NCBI RefSeq assembly: GCF_000383615.1
Contig: NZ_KB911588.1
Location: 62,001-126,000, forward strand
Direction: 5' to 3'
Length of the DNA stretch: 64,000 nucleotides
Source: Streptomyces canus 299MFChir4.1
GTDB taxonomy: Bacteria; Actinomycetota; Actinomycetes; Streptomycetales; Streptomycetaceae
In this document: one piece after another, positions 1 to 8,915 of the stretch
Numbering within the stretch: position 1 is the stretch's first letter
Layout of the letters: each line of letters opens with the position of its first letter
Notes under the pieces: generated by a model
Told to the model about the DNA's origin: nothing
Database searches by the model: none
What the model saw: the letters and a program-made list of their open reading frames with translations, nothing else
Position numbers and translations under genes: made by a program

Positions 1-169
<169 letters not shown>

Positions 170-173
170 CAGA

Positions 174-194
174 CCTGAGTCGTACGGGCTCAAC
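174..194. promoter_or_regulatory. HAIR box 2 (second HspR operator)
   Basis: CCTGAGT, 7 nt, GCTCAAC: a weaker HAIR match just upstream of the dnaK -35 box. Several HAIR repeats are known in the Streptomyces dnaK promoter. It ends only 3 bp from the stop codon of the neighbouring gene. Confidence 0.8.
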
Positions 195-196
195 TC

Positions 197-1216
197 TTAT
201 CCGTTCCTTACACGCAACTGGCCTCTGACCTGCGTCGATACCGGACGCGGGGCACTGTGGCCTTTGACACGAAGGAGTGCGAGTACGACGACCAGGGCGC
301 CCCCGGCGACCCAGAGGGCGCCGGTCGCGGCGATCCACCCGAGGTGCACCAGGACCCCGACGAGTACCCCGCCGAAGGCCGCGACACCGAGGACGACGCA
401 CACCCCCTGCGGAGTGAGCCCGAGCCGCCGCAGCCGGTGGGCGAGATGGTCGGGGGCGGCCCGCAGCAGCGGCCGCCCGGACAGCCCCCGGGCCAGGACG
501 ACGAGCACGACGTCGGCGCTCACCACCGCCGTCAGCGCGAACAACACCCCCGCACCGGAGCCGAGTTCCTGCCCCGCGCGGGTCGTCACGGCCGCGGCCG
601 CGAGCACGAACCCGGTGAACAGCGACCCGCACGCACCGAGCCCCGCGCGCGCGGGATGCCAGTTGTGCATCAGGAACCCGGTCAGCGCGGCGGCCAGCAC
701 GCTCAGCAGCACGGCGAGCCCGTCCATCACCTCGGCCGCCGCACAGGCCCCCGCCCCGAAGGCGGTGACGACCCCGACGGTCCCGGCGAGCCCGTCGGCG
801 TGGTCCAGCGCCTTGAACCCGAGGGCGACGAAGACGATCCAGCCGACCGCGAGGAGCCCGGCGGCCACCCCCGTCTCCTCGTACGGCACGACACCGGCCG
901 CCGCCACGGCCGTACCGCCCACGAGGAACCGCGCCTTGACCCGGCGCACGTCGGCGACGAGCCCGAGAAGGGCCACGCAGGCCCCGGCGACGAGCAGGCG
1001 TCCCACCTCGGGCCCGAGCGGGGTGACGCCCCGCCAGTCCCCGACGAACGCCACCCCGCAGGTGGCGGCCACCATCGCGACGCCGCCGGACAGCGGCATC
1101 GGCCGTCGCCATCGCCGGTCGACGATGCCGAGGCGCAGAGCGGCCACCCGCAGCACGGCGGTGAGCACGGCGGCGAGGAGCAGGGCGGAGGTGGCGGCAA
1201 GGATCCCGTAGAGCAC
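197..1216 (-). CDS. WecA/MraY-like glycosyl-1-phosphate transferase family membrane protein
   Basis: A 339-residue polytopic membrane protein. A loop reading VDRRWRRPMPLSGG near residue 40 corresponds to the family's D-x-P-x(n)-P-x-P-x-GG element, and ALDHADGLAGTVG near residue 138 matches the NxxDGL motif. Family members transfer a sugar-1-phosphate from a UDP-sugar to undecaprenyl phosphate. In the later HPAR segment, where active enzymes have G-D-x-G-S, this protein reads GLGACGS, so a key Asp is missing. The start is GTG; a TAATTT box 6 nt upstream suggests a leaderless transcript. Substrate and activity are unknown. Confidence 0.7.
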   Translation of the reverse strand: MLYGILAATSALLLAAVLTAVLRVAALRLGIVDRRWRRPMPLSGGVAMVAATCGVAFVGDWRGVTPLGPEVGRLLVAGACVALLGLVADVRRVKARFLVGGTAVAAAGVVPYEETGVAAGLLAVGWIVFVALGFKALDHADGLAGTVGVVTAFGAGACAAAEVMDGLAVLLSVLAAALTGFLMHNWHPARAGLGACGSLFTGFVLAAAAVTTRAGQELGSGAGVLFALTAVVSADVVLVVLARGLSGRPLLRAAPDHLAHRLRRLGLTPQGVCVVLGVAAFGGVLVGVLVHLGWIAATGALWVAGGALVVVLALLRVKGHSAPRPVSTQVRGQLRVRNG

Positions 1217-1432
1217 GAGCCTAAATTAGCGCCGTATGTACCAATTCATCACGAATAACACGATCGGGTTTTAAGGTAACCCTCAGCGATTCAGATCACG
1301 GCGTGCCCGGCTACAGTGCGGCGGAAGATGGGGGTAGTCTCAGACGGACTGCATAAGTTACCGCTTAGTAATGACGAGGATCCCTCCTCACGGATCACTC
1401 GTAGACCCCTCGCAGGCCCGAGGAGCCCCGAA

Positions 1433-3715
1433 ATGCAACTCGCCGCGATCATCGTGTCGCTGGTTCTGATCGTGGTCGGCGTGGCCCTGTTCGCCCGCGC
1501 CCTCCTCCAGATCTACACCTTCATGCGGCTCGGTCAGGACGTGCCCGCGGGCACCCGCACCGACGAACCCGGCCGGCGCACCGTCACCGTGGCCAAGGAG
1601 TTCCTCGGCCACACCCGGATGAACCGCTGGGGCATCGTCGGTGTCGCGCACTGGTTCGTGGCGGTGGGCTTCTTCACCCTGCTGCTGACGATCGTCAACG
1701 CCATCGGCCAGCTGTTCCAGGCCGACTGGATCCTGCCGGTCATCGGCGACTGGGCGCCGTACAACGTCTTCGTCGAGTTCATCGGCACGATGACCGTGCT
1801 CGGCATCCTGACCCTGATCGTGATCCGCCAGCTGAGCCACCCGCGCGACCCGGGCCGCAAGTCCCGCTTCGCCGGCTCCAACTTCGGCCAGGCGTACTTC
1901 GTCGAGACCGTCATCCTCGTCGTCGGCGTCTGCATCTTCATGCTGCACGCCCTGGAGGGTGCCCAGCACCACGTGGACGGCTACGAGGCCTCGTTCTTCA
2001 TCTCGTACCCGGTGGTCCACTGGCTCGAGGGCATGGACGTCTCCACGCTCCAGAACCTCACGTACTTCTTCGCCGGCCTGAAGATCGCCACCTCGTTCAT
2101 CTGGATGATCGTGGTCGCCCTGAAGACCGACATGGGTGTGGCCTGGCACCGCTTCCTCGCGTTCCCGAACATCTGGTTCAAGCGGAACGCGACGGGTGAG
2201 ACCTCGCTCGGCGCCCTGCTCCCGATGACCTCCGGCGGCAAGCCGATCGACTTCACCGACCCCGGTGACGACGACGTCTTCGGTGTCTCCCAGGTCGAGC
2301 AGTTCTCCTGGAAGGGCCTGCTGGACTTCTCCACCTGCACCGAGTGCGGCCGCTGCCAGTCGCAGTGCCCCGCCTGGAACACCGGCAAGCCGCTCTCCCC
2401 CAAGCTCCTGATCATGTCCCTGCGCGACCACGCGCACGCCAAGGCCCCGTACCTGCTGGCCGGCGGCGGCAAGACGATGGAGGGCGAGGAGAAGGCGTCC
2501 GAGGAGCAGCTGGCCCAGGTGCCCGCCGCGGCCCTCGCGGAGGCCGAGCGCCCGCTGATCGGGACGCTCGAAGAGAACGGCGTCATCGACCCGGACGTCC
2601 TGTGGTCCTGCACCACCTGCGGTGCCTGTGTCGAGCAGTGCCCGGTGGACATCGAGCACGTCGACCACATCGTCGACATGCGCCGCTACCAGGTGATGAT
2701 CGAGAGCGCGTTCCCGTCCGAGGCGGGCACGATGCTCAAGAACCTGGAGAAGAAGGGCAACCCCTGGGGCCTGGCCAAGAAGCAGCGCCTGGAGTGGCTC
2801 AAGGAGGTCGAGTTCGAGGTCCCGGTCGTCGGCCAGGACCTCGAGGACCTCACCGAGGTCGAGTACCTGTACTGGGTCGGCTGTGCGGGCGCCCTGGAGG
2901 ACCGGGCCAAGAAGACCACGAAGGCCTTCGCCGAGCTGCTGCACATCGCGGGCGTCAAGTTCGCGATCATGGGCGGCGACGAGAAGTGCACCGGTGACTC
3001 CGCCCGCCGCCTCGGCAACGAGCCCCTGTTCCAGGAGCTCGGCATGGAGAACGTCATGGCACTGAACATGGCGTTCGGCGAGGAACTGGACGACGACGGC
3101 AAGGTCGTGGCCGAGTCCGCGAAGCCGAAGTCGGCCAAGAAGATCGTCGCGACCTGCCCGCACTGCCTCAACACGATCGGCAACGAGTACCCGCAGCTCG
3201 GCGGCGACTACGAGGTCATCCACCACACCCAGCTGCTCCAGCACCTCGTCGACGAGGGCAAGCTGGTCCCGGTGACCCCGGTCGAGGGCATCATCACCTA
3301 CCACGACCCGTGCTACCTGGGCCGCCACAACAAGATCTACACGCCCCCGCGCGAGATCATCGCGAACGTGCCCGGTCTCCGGAACGAGGAGATGCACCGC
3401 CACAAGGAGCGCGGCTTCTGCTGCGGTGCCGGTGGCGCGCGGATGTGGATGGAGGAGCGGATCGGCAAGCGCATCAACAACGAGCGCGTCGACGAGGCTC
3501 TTTCGGTGAACCCCGACATCGTCTCGACGGCCTGCCCGTTCTGCCTGGTCATGCTGACCGACTCGGTCAACGGCAAGAAGAACGACGGCAAGGCCAAGGA
3601 GTCGATCCAGGTCGTCGACGTCGCCCAGCTGCTGCTGGAGTCCGTCAAGACCCCGGGCGACCCGCAGGACTCGGCGGAGCCGGAGAGCGCTCCGGAGCCG
3701 GAGCCGGTGAAGTAG
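1433..3715 (+). CDS. EtfD-like membrane Fe-S oxidoreductase
   Basis: 760 residues. The N-terminal third has several membrane helices resembling a haem b (NarI-type) module. Two ferredoxin-type 4Fe-4S motifs follow: C302-TECGRCQSQCP and C393-TTCGACVEQCP. The C-terminal half has two CCG-type cysteine-rich modules (CPHCLN at 575; CCGAGG at 663-668), as in heterodisulfide reductase HdrD and glycolate oxidase GlcF. This layout matches mycobacterial EtfD (Rv0338c), proposed to pass electrons from the electron-transfer flavoprotein in beta-oxidation to quinone; there too the gene lies near dnaK. I chose the ATG at 1433 because AGGAG sits 7 nt upstream and the hydrophobic segment starts at once; an in-frame extension back to 1316 looks non-coding. 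The exact partner is inferred. Confidence 0.85.
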   Translation: MQLAAIIVSLVLIVVGVALFARALLQIYTFMRLGQDVPAGTRTDEPGRRTVTVAKEFLGHTRMNRWGIVGVAHWFVAVGFFTLLLTIVNAIGQLFQADWILPVIGDWAPYNVFVEFIGTMTVLGILTLIVIRQLSHPRDPGRKSRFAGSNFGQAYFVETVILVVGVCIFMLHALEGAQHHVDGYEASFFISYPVVHWLEGMDVSTLQNLTYFFAGLKIATSFIWMIVVALKTDMGVAWHRFLAFPNIWFKRNATGETSLGALLPMTSGGKPIDFTDPGDDDVFGVSQVEQFSWKGLLDFSTCTECGRCQSQCPAWNTGKPLSPKLLIMSLRDHAHAKAPYLLAGGGKTMEGEEKASEEQLAQVPAAALAEAERPLIGTLEENGVIDPDVLWSCTTCGACVEQCPVDIEHVDHIVDMRRYQVMIESAFPSEAGTMLKNLEKKGNPWGLAKKQRLEWLKEVEFEVPVVGQDLEDLTEVEYLYWVGCAGALEDRAKKTTKAFAELLHIAGVKFAIMGGDEKCTGDSARRLGNEPLFQELGMENVMALNMAFGEELDDDGKVVAESAKPKSAKKIVATCPHCLNTIGNEYPQLGGDYEVIHHTQLLQHLVDEGKLVPVTPVEGIITYHDPCYLGRHNKIYTPPREIIANVPGLRNEEMHRHKERGFCCGAGGARMWMEERIGKRINNERVDEALSVNPDIVSTACPFCLVMLTDSVNGKKNDGKAKESIQVVDVAQLLLESVKTPGDPQDSAEPESAPEPEPVK

Positions 3716-3734
3716 CGGTCACCACGGTGCTGTT

Positions 3735-3770
3735 CGGCGCCCTCGGGTCCTGACGGGCCCGAGGGCGCCG
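3735..3770 (+). terminator. Intrinsic terminator after the Fe-S oxidoreductase gene
   Basis: Perfect 13-bp stem (3735-3747 with 3758-3770), 10-nt loop, then CGTTTT. It starts 20 bp after the stop codon. Confidence 0.9.
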
Positions 3771-3797
3771 CGTTTTCCGGCCGGTCGCGCTCCGTGG

Positions 3798-4013
3798 ACT
3801 CGACTCGTACCCCTGGTGGAAGTAGGCCTGTTGCCCGGCCGAGAGACAGGGGACGGCCCTCCCGCCGACGGTCCCGGTCACGGAGGCGGATGCCGGGTAG
3901 GTGAAGGGCCGCTCCAACTCCCCGGACGCCCGAACGGCGGAACCGTCCCCGGCGAAGACCAGCGGATGCAGATCGATCTCCCGTCCGCCTGGAGCGGTGA
4001 CCGCGAACCGCAC
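3798..4013 (-). pseudogene. Remnant of an aminoglycoside/lincosamide-type nucleotidyltransferase
   Basis: The minus strand reads about 70 residues resembling the middle and end of LnuA/LinA-type nucleotidyltransferases: GGREIDLHPLVF, then ERPFTYP, then GRAVPCLSA and FHQGYE. Such enzymes adenylylate small-molecule antibiotics. The N-terminal part with the GS-x(n)-D catalytic motif is absent, and similarity stops after GYE, running on into the terminator of the neighbouring gene. The piece is too short to fold as an enzyme, so it is a gene relic. Its upstream boundary meets a second relic head to head. Confidence 0.6.
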
Positions 4014-4017
4014 CGGC

Positions 4018-4255
4018 CGCAGGTCGAGATCTCCAGCGGCTCGCGCCTGTGCGTCTTCCAGGGCCGTACGACGGGCCCCTCCACCAAGGCGACGGTCACC
4101 GTCGATCCCCCCGCCACCGGCACCACCCAGGTGGTCGCGGTCGGCGACTTCGACGGCGACGGCCGGGCGGACCTGGCGGTGCGGACGTACCCGAGCGAGA
4201 CGAAGGACACCGTCGCGGTCTTCCCCGGTTCCGTACGGAAACCCCGTAGGGGACG
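4018..4255 (+). pseudogene. Fragment of an FG-GAP/VCBS repeat protein
   Basis: The frame reads VAVGDFDGDGRADLAVRT, the calcium-loop signature of FG-GAP (integrin-type propeller) repeats, in a stretch of about 75 coherent residues ending near VAVFPGS. There is no start codon with a ribosome site, signal peptide or further repeats, and the frame then runs into the next gene. It looks like an orphan internal piece of a secreted repeat protein. Confidence 0.55.
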
Positions 4256-4356
4256 GACGACACCTCCCTTAAGGGATGTCACAGCTCGGCAGCAAAGCCG
4301 TCCCCGAAACGCCGGGCCGCACACGTCACTCCCCGGGACCAGGTACGTTCGAAGGC

Positions 4357-5226
4357 GTGGCTGGATTCAGGATCGGACGCGGCCGGGACAACGGCGCTCC
4401 TCACGCGCGACCGCAACAACCTCCGTACGGGCAGCAGGCGCCCCAGGGACAGCCGTACGGCTATCCCCCCGCGCCGCAGCCCCACCCGGGCCAGTGGACC
4501 CAGGGCGGCGGCGGGGGTTACGACGAGCCGGAGTACTTCGGCGACGGCAGTGGCGCCCCACAGGGCGGCCACGACCCGTACGCGGCGAACAACCCGGGCC
4601 ACACCCAGGCGTTCTCCGTCGGCGAGGACCCCTACAACCAGGGCGGCACCTACCGCGCGGGCTCGGCCCCGGCGGCCCCCGTGGGCCCCCGCCTGCACTG
4701 GAAGGAACTCCTGAAGGGCATCCTGCTCTCCCCCAAGCAGACCTTCCTGCAGATGCGCGACTACACGATGTGGGGCCCGGCCCTCATCGTGACCTTCCTG
4801 TACGGCCTCCTCGCGGTCTTCGGCTTCGAGGGCGCCCGACAGGACGCGATCAACGCCACGCTGTCGAACGCGATCCCGATCGTCCTGACGACAGCGGTCG
4901 CCATGGTCCTGTCCGCGTTCGTCCTCGGCGTCGTCACCCACGCCCTGGCCCGCCAGCTCGGCGGCGACGGCGCGTGGCAGCCCACGGTCGGCCTCTCCAT
5001 GCTGATCATGTCCCTGACCGACGCCCCCCGTCTGATCGTGGCCATCTTCTTCGGCGGCGACGCCTCCTTCGTCCAGCTCCTCGGCTGGGCGACCTGGGTG
5101 GCGGCCGGCGCTCTGCTCACCCTGATGGTGTCCAGGTCCCACGACCTGCCGTGGCCGAAGGCACTAGGCGCCTCCGCGATCCAGCTGATCGCCCTGCTGT
5201 CGATCGTGAAGCTGGGGACGTTCTAG
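4357..5226 (+). CDS. Yip1-domain membrane protein
   Basis: 289 residues from GTG 4357 (AGFRIGRGRDN follows). Residues 1-110 are a Pro/Gly/Gln/Tyr-rich, probably disordered cytoplasmic tail. Residues 115-289 carry about five membrane helices in the Yip1 pattern, beginning with the amphipathic GILLSPKQTFLQMRDY segment. Yip1 proteins are membrane organisers of unknown role in bacteria. An upstream ATG at 4276 is in frame, but the intervening residues look non-coding and it has no better ribosome site. Confidence 0.75.
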   Translation: MAGFRIGRGRDNGAPHARPQQPPYGQQAPQGQPYGYPPAPQPHPGQWTQGGGGGYDEPEYFGDGSGAPQGGHDPYAANNPGHTQAFSVGEDPYNQGGTYRAGSAPAAPVGPRLHWKELLKGILLSPKQTFLQMRDYTMWGPALIVTFLYGLLAVFGFEGARQDAINATLSNAIPIVLTTAVAMVLSAFVLGVVTHALARQLGGDGAWQPTVGLSMLIMSLTDAPRLIVAIFFGGDASFVQLLGWATWVAAGALLTLMVSRSHDLPWPKALGASAIQLIALLSIVKLGTF

Positions 5227-5264
5227 CCGCTCGGCGCACGATGCCCTCCGGTACGGTCCCGGCC

Positions 5265-5672
5265 ATGACGAGTGGCAACGGCGTACCGGAGAAGGTGGCG
5301 TGGGTCCTGGTGCGGGACGGCCGGGTGTTGGTGACGCGCAGTCACGGCAGGGACCGCTTCTACTTCCCGGGCGGTCATCGCGAACCGGGCGAGTCCGACA
5401 GCGAGACCCTGGTACGGGAGATCGACGAGGAACTGCGGGCGGCGATCGACCCCGCTTCCATGGTGCACTTCGGCACGTTCGAGATCGGCGAGGGCCATCC
5501 GGAGCACGGCCCCTTCCGGATGATCTGCTACACCGCCGATCACCGCGGCGAGCTGACCCCGTCACGGGAGATCGCCGAGAAGGCGTGGTTCCGCCACACC
5601 GACCGGGACCGTGTCTCGGCGGTCGACGCGATGGCCTTCGACGCGCTGCACGAGGCGGGCCGGCTCACCTGA
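5265..5672 (+). CDS. Nudix hydrolase
   Basis: 135 residues. The Nudix box is complete: GGHREPGES at its start and REIDEEL at its end, giving GX5EX7REUXEE with the metal-binding glutamates. The family hydrolyses nucleoside diphosphates linked to another moiety; the substrate cannot be read from sequence. The ATG at 5265 follows TACGGT by about 8 nt, which suggests a leaderless mRNA. An alternative ATG lies at 5241. Confidence 0.85.
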   Translation: MTSGNGVPEKVAWVLVRDGRVLVTRSHGRDRFYFPGGHREPGESDSETLVREIDEELRAAIDPASMVHFGTFEIGEGHPEHGPFRMICYTADHRGELTPSREIAEKAWFRHTDRDRVSAVDAMAFDALHEAGRLT

Positions 5673-5705
5673 TCCCACGGCCGGACCGTTGGGAGAACTC
5701 CCGGC

Positions 5706-6221
5706 TCAGACCGCTTCTCGGTTCTCCTTGGGCGCGTCGCCCGACCTGTGTACGGGAGGCAGAACGCTCCACGGGAAGTTGATCCAGTCGTCCGTGCGCT
5801 TCCAGACGTACTCGCACTTCACCAGGGACTGCGACTTCTCGTAGACGACCGCGGAGCGGACCTCGGCGACGGCGTCGAGGCAGAAGTCGCGGACCAGTTT
5901 GAGCGTCTTGCCGGTGTCGGCGACGTCGTCGGTGATGAGGACCTTCTTGTCGGAGAAGTCGATGGCGTTGGGGACGGGGGCCAGCATGACCGGCATCTCC
6001 AGGGTGGTCCCCACGCCGGTGTAGAACTCGACGTTCACCAGGTGGATGTTCTTGCAGTCGAGGGCGTACGCGAGACCCCCGGCGACGAAGACTCCGCCGC
6101 GGGCGATGGAGAGCACCACGTCGGGCTCGTAGCCGTCGTCGGCGATGGTCTGCGCGAGCTCGCGCACGGCGGTGCCGAACGCCTCGTACGTGAGGTTCTC
6201 CCGCACGTCCGCGCCGCTCAT
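5706..6221 (-). CDS. Phosphoribosyltransferase (type I PRT fold)
   Basis: 171 residues. [14 protein letters not shown] near residue 95 is the PRPP-binding loop (hydrophobic-DD-x-x-DTG-T) and VLSIARGG near residue 36 is the other PRT-fold loop. This suggests a purine-type phosphoribosyltransferase; C-terminal residues such as DDWINFPW are typical of actinobacterial xanthine/hypoxanthine PRT-like proteins. Its ATG overlaps the dcd stop by 4 bp, so the two are translationally coupled in a nucleotide-salvage pair. Confidence 0.85.
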   Translation of the reverse strand: MSGADVRENLTYEAFGTAVRELAQTIADDGYEPDVVLSIARGGVFVAGGLAYALDCKNIHLVNVEFYTGVGTTLEMPVMLAPVPNAIDFSDKKVLITDDVADTGKTLKLVRDFCLDAVAEVRSAVVYEKSQSLVKCEYVWKRTDDWINFPWSVLPPVHRSGDAPKENREAV

Positions 6222-6793
6222 ACCTGGGTCCGGTGGAAGTTGAGGAAGGACCGGGAGGCGGTGGGTCCGCGCTGGCCCTGGTAGCGGGAGCCGTAGCGCT
6301 CACTGCCGTAGGGGAACTCGGCCGGCGAGGACAGCCGGAACATGCACAGCTGGCCGATCTTCATGCCCGGCCAGAGCTTGATGGGGAGGGTGGCCAGGTT
6401 GGAGAGTTCGAGGGTCACGTGGCCGCTGAAGCCGGGGTCGATGAAGCCGGCCGTGGAGTGGGTGACGAGTCCGAGCCGGCCGAGGGAGGACTTGCCCTCC
6501 AGGCGGGAGGCGAGGTCGTCGGGGAGCGTGATGACCTCGTACGTGGAGGCGAGGACGAACTCCCCGGGGTGCAGGATGAACGGCTCGTCGCCCTCCGGCT
6601 CCACGAGCCGTGTGAGGTCGGCCTGCTCGACCGCGGGGTCGATGTGGGGGTAGCGGTGGTTCTCGAACACCCGGAAGAAGCGATCGAGGCGCACGTCGAT
6701 GCTGGACGGCTGCACCATGGATTCGTCGTAGGGATCGATCCGTACCCGCCCGGCGTCGATCTCGGCCCGGATGTCCTTGTCTGAGAGAAGCAC
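6218..6793 (-). CDS. dcd: dCTP deaminase
   Basis: 191 residues, the normal length. Start [12 protein letters not shown], the substrate-binding [10 protein letters not shown] segment, and [18 protein letters not shown] with the catalytic Glu are all present. It converts dCTP to dUTP for dTMP synthesis in the cytoplasm. It is first in a two-gene operon with the phosphoribosyltransferase gene. Confidence 0.96.
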   Translation of the reverse strand: MLLSDKDIRAEIDAGRVRIDPYDESMVQPSSIDVRLDRFFRVFENHRYPHIDPAVEQADLTRLVEPEGDEPFILHPGEFVLASTYEVITLPDDLASRLEGKSSLGRLGLVTHSTAGFIDPGFSGHVTLELSNLATLPIKLWPGMKIGQLCMFRLSSPAEFPYGSERYGSRYQGQRGPTASRSFLNFHRTQV

Positions 6794-6862
6794 GCACCGA
6801 GGATACGCAAGGCGCGCGGACCGACCATCATCGGACGGACCCGCGCGCCTGGTACCGATCTC

Positions 6863-7021
6863 TCAGTGCTTCTCCAAGGTCACCGGAACGACGCTGCGAA
6901 GCCGGGCACAGCGAGGACACCGGACGAGCCGTCCGGGGCCGAGGCGCTCGGCCTGCTGCATCGGGAACGAAGCGGTACTGAACACGTGCCCATCGGCACA
7001 ACGGACGACGGTGCGCTCCAT
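6863..7021 (-). CDS. Small zinc-ribbon protein
   Basis: 52 residues, MERTVVRCADGHVF at the start and LVRCPRCARLRSV later. C8 and the CPRC pair (35-38), with H12, could form a zinc site. AGGA sits about 5 nt before the ATG. The frame is cleanly closed and GC3-rich, and it fills the gap between dcd and the tRNA gene. Function is unknown. A short zinc ribbon of this type in Streptomyces is often annotated as hypothetical. Confidence 0.7.
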   Translation of the reverse strand: MERTVVRCADGHVFSTASFPMQQAERLGPGRLVRCPRCARLRSVVPVTLEKH

Positions 7022-7293
7022 CAAGTCCTAGAGTCCCTTCCCCAAGAGCCGCGTCCGGCTGCTACTCGCCTGACGACAAAAGCCACATTACGGGATGGGC
7101 GGGACGGCCCTCCAGGCGGCACTCCGGTCCCGCGCGGACCCTCTCCCACCCCTCCACCGTACGCCCCAACTCCCGCGCCCCGCAGCCCCCGTCCCACCCC
7201 GCGAACGCAGTCAGGCCCCACGGCTTCAGCGCCGGGGGCCTGGGATGAGGTAAGGTGACGTTGCGTTCGGACGGGTTCCGTCCGGCGTCTTAC

Positions 7294-7364
7294 GCGGGTG
7301 TAGTTTAATGGTAGAACATCAGCTTCCCAAGCTGAGAGCGCGAGTTCGATTCTCGTCACCCGCT
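7294..7364 (+). tRNA. tRNA-Gly (anticodon CCC)
   Basis: A full cloverleaf can be folded: acceptor GCGGGTG/CACCCGC, D arm with GGTAGA, anticodon stem TCAGC/GCTGA with loop TTCCCAA (anticodon CCC at 7326-7328), T arm GCGAG-TTCGATT-CTCGT, discriminator T. CCA is not encoded. Confidence 0.95.
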
Positions 7365-7371
7365 CTTCTTA

Positions 7372-7398
7372 AAGCCCCAGGTCAGCGACCTGGGGCTT
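7372..7398 (+). terminator. Terminator after tRNA-Gly
   Basis: Perfect 11-bp stem (7372-7382 with 7388-7398), 5-nt loop. It begins 8 bp after the tRNA and has only a weak T run. Confidence 0.8.
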
Positions 7399-7664
7399 AC
7401 TTGCGGTCCAGACCATCTGTCGACCCTCGCGCCCCTGACACGCCCCGAGATAGGGCACGCGGAGGGCACGGGGTCCCCCTCGGTGCATTTGGTCACGACC
7501 TACTCCCCCTCCTCAACTGCGCGGCCTGGTACGCCCCTTAGCGCACGGAGCCCTGGCAAGACGCGCGGCCGAAGCCATCAGCTTGCCGATCCCTTGGCGA
7601 AGAGGGCCGGATGTTCGGAGTGGCGCGGGCTCGACAGCCTCCCGAACCGTTCTCGTTTCACTTG
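7399..7664. other. Gap without a gene, possible relic of an integrated element
   Basis: About 270 bp with no convincing frame on either strand. It lies between a tRNA gene (a common integration target) and an excisionase-like gene, so it may be the worn end of an integrated element. No second copy of the tRNA 3' end was seen in the window. Confidence 0.35.
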
Positions 7665-7693
7665 TTGCGTTTACTTCGATTGTTTCGAATAAT
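7665..7693 (+). promoter_or_regulatory. Promoter of the antitoxin-toxin pair
   Basis: TTGCGT and AATAAT with a 17-nt spacer, in an unusually AT-rich pocket. The spacer holds TTCGATTGTTTCGAA, a partial dyad that could be an autoregulatory operator. Confidence 0.65.
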
Positions 7694-7742
7694 GGGTACA
7701 CGCAGACTCGACGCCTGCCTCCCGCACCGACAGGGGCACACC

Positions 7743-8201
7743 ATGACCAAGACAGACATCCGACCCGTGAAGCTGCCACCCGAGAAGGCTGCGGCCGCAG
7801 CTCACGCGCTCGCACAGGTCCGCAGCTACCTGGCGGCGCACCAGGACCTCGCAGAGATCACCGTGACGGTCGAGGACGGAGAGCGCGAGCCCCTCGCCCT
7901 ACCCCGCGAGGCCGTGGAACTGCTCGCCGGCATGCTGGCCCACCTGGGGGCCGGCCGCGCTGTCTCGGTCGTCCCATCCGACGCCGAGCTCACCACACAG
8001 CAGGCAGCGGACATGCTCAACGTGTCGCGGCCATTCCTGATCGGGCTGCTCGATGCCGGAGAAATCGAATACCGAACCGTCGGCACACATCGGCGGATCA
8101 CCGGTTCATCGCTCCTGCGGTACAAGCGCAAGGACGACCAGCGTCGCCGCGAAGCCGCCGACGAGCTCACCCAGCTCGGCCAGGAAATGGGAATGATCTA
8201 G
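7743..8201 (+). CDS. Excisionase-type helix-turn-helix antitoxin
   Basis: 152 residues from ATG 7743 (MTKTDIRPVKLPPEK). The C-terminal half has an excisionase-family winged HTH: LTTQQAADMLNVSRPFLIGLLDAGEIEYRTVGTHRRI. Proteins of this build precede PIN-domain toxins in actinobacteria and act as DNA-binding antitoxins. The next frame starts 3 bp after this stop, as in toxin-antitoxin operons. An in-frame extension to 7611 would cross the promoter and is rejected. The gene looks intact although its toxin is broken. Confidence 0.75.
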   Translation: MTKTDIRPVKLPPEKAAAAAHALAQVRSYLAAHQDLAEITVTVEDGEREPLALPREAVELLAGMLAHLGAGRAVSVVPSDAELTTQQAADMLNVSRPFLIGLLDAGEIEYRTVGTHRRITGSSLLRYKRKDDQRRREAADELTQLGQEMGMI

Positions 8202-8204
8202 CGC

Positions 8205-8771
8205 ATGGCCTTCGTCGCCGTCTACGACGCCAACGTCCTCTACCCCAGCACCCTGCGCGACGTCCTCATCCGAATCGCATAGGGCGGCCTCGTCCAAGCC
8301 AAGTGGACCGATCAGATCCTCGACGAGACATTCCGTAACATCCTCAAGAACCACCCGGACATCCCGCCCGAGAAGCTCGGCCGTGTCCGCACCTTGATGA
8401 ACGCTGCAATCCGGGACTGCCTCGTCAAGGGACACGAACCACTGATCGATGCAGTGGAGCTGCCAGACCCGGACGACCGGCATGTCCTGGCCGCGGCGAT
8501 CCGGGCCAAGGCACAGGTCGTCGTCACCTTCAACCTGAAGGACTTCCCTACCGATGCCCTGGCCCCCTGGGACATCGAAGCTGTGCATCCAGACGCCTTC
8601 CTGGAGGCACAGATCGATCTAGCTCCGCAGGTCGTCTGCGGCGCGGTGCAGAGGATCGCAGACAGCTGGCGAAAGCCGCCGGGCACAGTGGACGACGTGA
8701 TCGCCAAGCTGGAGCGGCAGGGCCTGGTCGCTTCGGCGGCAGCCCTACGAACGCTTGCAATCACGCCCTGA
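8205..8771 (+). pseudogene. PIN-domain toxin interrupted by a stop codon
   Basis: Reading through gives 188 codons: MAFVAVYDANVLYPSTLRDVL, a TAG at codon 26 (8280-8282), then GGLVQAKWTDQILDE and a PIN core with DPDDRHVLAAAI and VVVTFNLKDF. The acidic residues D8, the E of LDE and the DxxD near residue 90 fit a PIN RNase. The stop sits in a helix where related proteins usually have Gln, one base (CAG to TAG) away. The frame is otherwise clean, so the mutation looks recent. Restart at ATG 8394 would lack the first catalytic Asp. Confidence 0.75.
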
Positions 8772-8915
8772 CTGCCGTTCCCAAGCACGCAAGGTGGTGG
8801 CCGTGCACGCCCCGCTGCGTCCGTCAGCCGTCGGACGCGCAAATCGGCGATGCGTACGCGGCACCACGCTACTGGCAAGCACATGGAGTTCGGCTTCACC
8901 AAGATCGTCATCCAC

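Noticed and set aside
1388-3403. 671-codon open frame on the minus strand
   Set aside because: It is antisense to the EtfD-like gene, whose Fe-S motifs are unmistakable. Long antisense frames are normal at this GC content, and no family motif is present.
8394-8771. Independent gene starting at ATG 8394
   Set aside because: It is the C-terminal part of the PIN toxin after the in-frame stop and lacks the first catalytic Asp.
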